In this document: piece by piece, positions 62,653 through 64,000 of the stretch | Numbering within the stretch: the stretch's first letter is position 1 | How the letters are laid out: each line of letters starts with the position of its first letter | Source of the DNA: JAJXZJ01 sp050012855 | GTDB lineage: Bacteria > Verrucomicrobiota > Verrucomicrobiia > Limisphaerales > J093 | Direction: 5' to 3' | Assembly (NCBI GenBank): GCA_050012855.1 | Contig: JBEKGJ010000014.1 | Span: 27,431-91,430 of the forward strand | DNA length: 64,000 nucleotides | Program-made: the position numbers and the translations under genes | The notes under the pieces: generated by a model | What the model was told of the DNA's origin: nothing | The model's database searches: none | What the model saw: only the letters and a program-made list of their open reading frames with translations

Positions 62653-62864
62653 GCATGTGAAATCCTCGGCGATTCGGGTTTTTGAGTGAAACGGCTTGCA
62701 GTGCGGCCCGGTTCATTCGATTGAGCGTAAGACCTTGTGATGGGCAGCAGGATCTGTTGCGAAACGCAACTGGTGAGGGAGGACTTCGTTTGTCCCTCCT
62801 AAAGGCGGTGTAGCTTCTTGGGAATGTAGAAACCGCCTTTATGGTTATGAGGCATATACGTGAT
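62653..62864. other. Convergent intergenic region
   Basis: This is the gap between the hypothetical protein and the convergent DUF1906 gene. No gene or clear terminator with a T-tract was seen. Confidence 0.4.
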
Positions 62865-63731
62865 TCAAGACGCTGATGGGTTTTGAGTGGTTGACATATC
62901 TAGATCTATAGGTGAGATGGTTTGGTTGTTCCATGTCTGGTTTGTACAGTTTTGGGCGTACTGCCAAGACGAAGCGTATGCTACGCCACTGTCGGTGGGA
63001 TCTAGCGAACCAACTTCGGTTGTACATCCTGGGGAAGGATTACTGAGCCGCCAGACCCAGAAGCGGATACTCATGTTGGGACGGGAAGTTTTGATTTGGT
63101 TTGCTGTCAGGTACGAACAGTAAACTCCTGGGTGCCAAGCGGCAAAACTGCCAACCATGTCAAGCCAACCACCGATATAAGTTAGGAGATCTTGGGATAA
63201 AGGAGGACCTGATTCGACATCCAAGTAGATCACGGCGCTTTCGAATCCAGCCTGGATCGCCTTGTTTACGGCGTCGTCCCCATCGGTCTGACCCTGTGCA
63301 TATGTCAGGTTCGTTGTCTGACGCCCGACGTAAACGACAAGAAAGCCGTAGCCGAGCCCTGCCAGGAATGATCTCTTAGTCATCCAACTTGCATCCGAAT
63401 GGTTTGGCGCAGGGGCCAAATAAAAGCCGGTGAAGTAAAACGGAGTCCCAGTCCCATCCCAGAAGGCAGTCATCTTATCATCGCCAGGATATTGACTAAC
63501 GTCAAAACCAAGAAATGTCGGAACAAGTAGCGGTGAGGACGAAAAGGAGGAAGATAAAGTAGAACTGAGACTGGGGGATCCCGGGCTGGAGCTGGAATTT
63601 GTGCTGCCACCCGGGCTCGGGCTGCCACCCGGGCTCGGGCTGCTGTTTAGGCTTGGACTCTGGCTCGGGATGGAGCTGACGCTGGAACCCCGGCTGGAAG
63701 CCGAATTGGTGCTGGAACTGGAACTTGGCAT
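62865..63731 (-). CDS. DUF1906 (Rv2525c-like) glycoside-hydrolase-like protein with Ser/Pro-rich N-terminus
   Basis: This is a protein of about 288 residues. The first 75 residues are a Ser/Pro/Gly low-complexity linker. The rest is a GH25-like TIM barrel of the DUF1906 family: FLGFDVSQYPGDDKM, FTGFYLAPAPNHS, GLGYGFLVVYVGRQ, VIYLDVESGPP and WQYAQNC. The ATG at 63731 follows GGAGA at good distance, whereas the in-frame ATG at 63773 has no ribosome binding site. No signal peptide is visible from either start, which is odd for this usually secreted family. Enzyme activity is unproven. Confidence 0.85.
   Translation of the reverse strand: MPSSSSSTNSASSRGSSVSSIPSQSPSLNSSPSPGGSPSPGGSTNSSSSPGSPSLSSTLSSSFSSSPLLVPTFLGFDVSQYPGDDKMTAFWDGTGTPFYFTGFYLAPAPNHSDASWMTKRSFLAGLGYGFLVVYVGRQTTNLTYAQGQTDGDDAVNKAIQAGFESAVIYLDVESGPPLSQDLLTYIGGWLDMVGSFAAWHPGVYCSYLTANQIKTSRPNMSIRFWVWRLSNPSPGCTTEVGSLDPTDSGVAYASSWQYAQNCTNQTWNNQTISPIDLDMSTTQNPSAS
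63604..63639. repeat. Two tandem 18-base units in the linker of the DUF1906 gene
   Basis: The unit CTGCCACCCGGGCTCGGG occurs twice in direct succession and encodes Pro-Ser-Pro-Gly-Gly-Ser on the minus strand. Slippage at this site would change linker length in six-residue steps without a frameshift. Confidence 0.85.
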
Positions 63732-63773
63732 ACGCGATTCTCCATTGACCGCCACTTCACACGCATCCCTCAT

Positions 63774-64000
63774 GAGAGGGTTTCAGCGTGCTGAAAGCAG
63801 GCTTCATGTTTGGCTGTAATTTCAGGTTAGGATTCATCAATGTCAAGCATTGATTTCGGAAAATCACGTCTGCGTAGCGCGGATTTCTCATTGAGGTAAC
63901 CAGGAGGATTTGGAGGCGGATACGAGGGAGAAGGCCTTGCGGGCGTTTCGGGCAGCCATGAAATCGTAAAAGCCCTGAAGGGTCGCTTGGCGTTTGTTGC
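63774..64000. other. Window end without a recognisable gene
   Basis: The region upstream of the DUF1906 gene shows no gene or RNA. An inverted repeat ACCCTCTC-type hairpin near 63770-63800 (TTTCAGC/GCTGAAA at 63781-63787 and 63790-63796) is the only structure noticed. The last bases are A+T-rich. Confidence 0.4.

Overview
The window (about 60% G+C or more, densely coded) looks like a chromosomal segment of a member of the Verrucomicrobiota, probably of the Pedosphaera/Limisphaera type. The evidence is indirect: many secreted proteins end in a short motif of the RFYRL/YYRLVSP type, very large lamin-tail/CotH proteins and BspA-like repeats are present, and the window carries MamK/MreB-like actin, pseudopilin clusters with short GspF proteins, and PadR plus membrane-partner pairs. 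Taxonomy is an inference; there is no rRNA in the window.

Layout. 1-4.6 kb: an esterase tail, a PhoPQ-activated-type hydrolase, a Tat-exported phosphoesterase, an S4 RNA-binding protein and an autoregulated-looking PadR/membrane protein pair. 4.7-11.1 kb: one 2134-residue secreted CotH/lamin-tail protein. 11.3-25.9 kb: an integration hotspot at tRNA-Glu(UUC). The 3' end of the tRNA occurs three times (11360, 20524, 25827). The first island (11.4-20.5 kb) carries a tyrosine integrase, an AlpA-like excisionase, a primase-helicase and a small-terminase-like protein, which resembles a phage satellite or small integrative element. The second segment (20.5-25.9 kb) carries a BspA-like surface protein, a membrane-anchored AlbA_2 (Schlafen-type) protein and an NYN nuclease-like protein, and is bounded by wrecked large serine recombinase genes whose 3' ends run into the tRNA sequence.

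26-39.6 kb is core-like: a caspase-fold secreted protein, pgk-tpiA-secG, a GntR-controlled sugar (probably rhamnose-related) catabolic cluster ending in deoC, grpE-dnaJ-rsmE, and a MamK/MreB-like actin. 39.8-41.1 kb holds tRNA-Gly and tRNA-Ser, again with a decayed serine recombinase whose C-terminus is written in the tRNA 3' end. 41.1-47.2 kb: an ECF sigma/anti-sigma/lipoprotein operon and a five-gene pseudopilin assembly operon. 47.2-51.6 kb: an MnmC-like methyltransferase, pnp with a clear terminator, rpsO and a hicBA toxin-antitoxin pair. 52-55.7 kb: a MacA-like adaptor with two MacB/FtsX-type permeases and no ATPase in sight. 55.7-64 kb: a membrane protein, two GyrI-like proteins (one fused to AraC), a YgjP-like metallopeptidase, three overlapping glycosyltransferases of lower G+C and a DUF1906 glycoside-hydrolase-like protein.

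The most distinctive signal is the repeated use of tRNA 3' ends by two unrelated recombinase classes, with three independent relics of serine recombinases whose terminal codons lie inside tRNA sequence.
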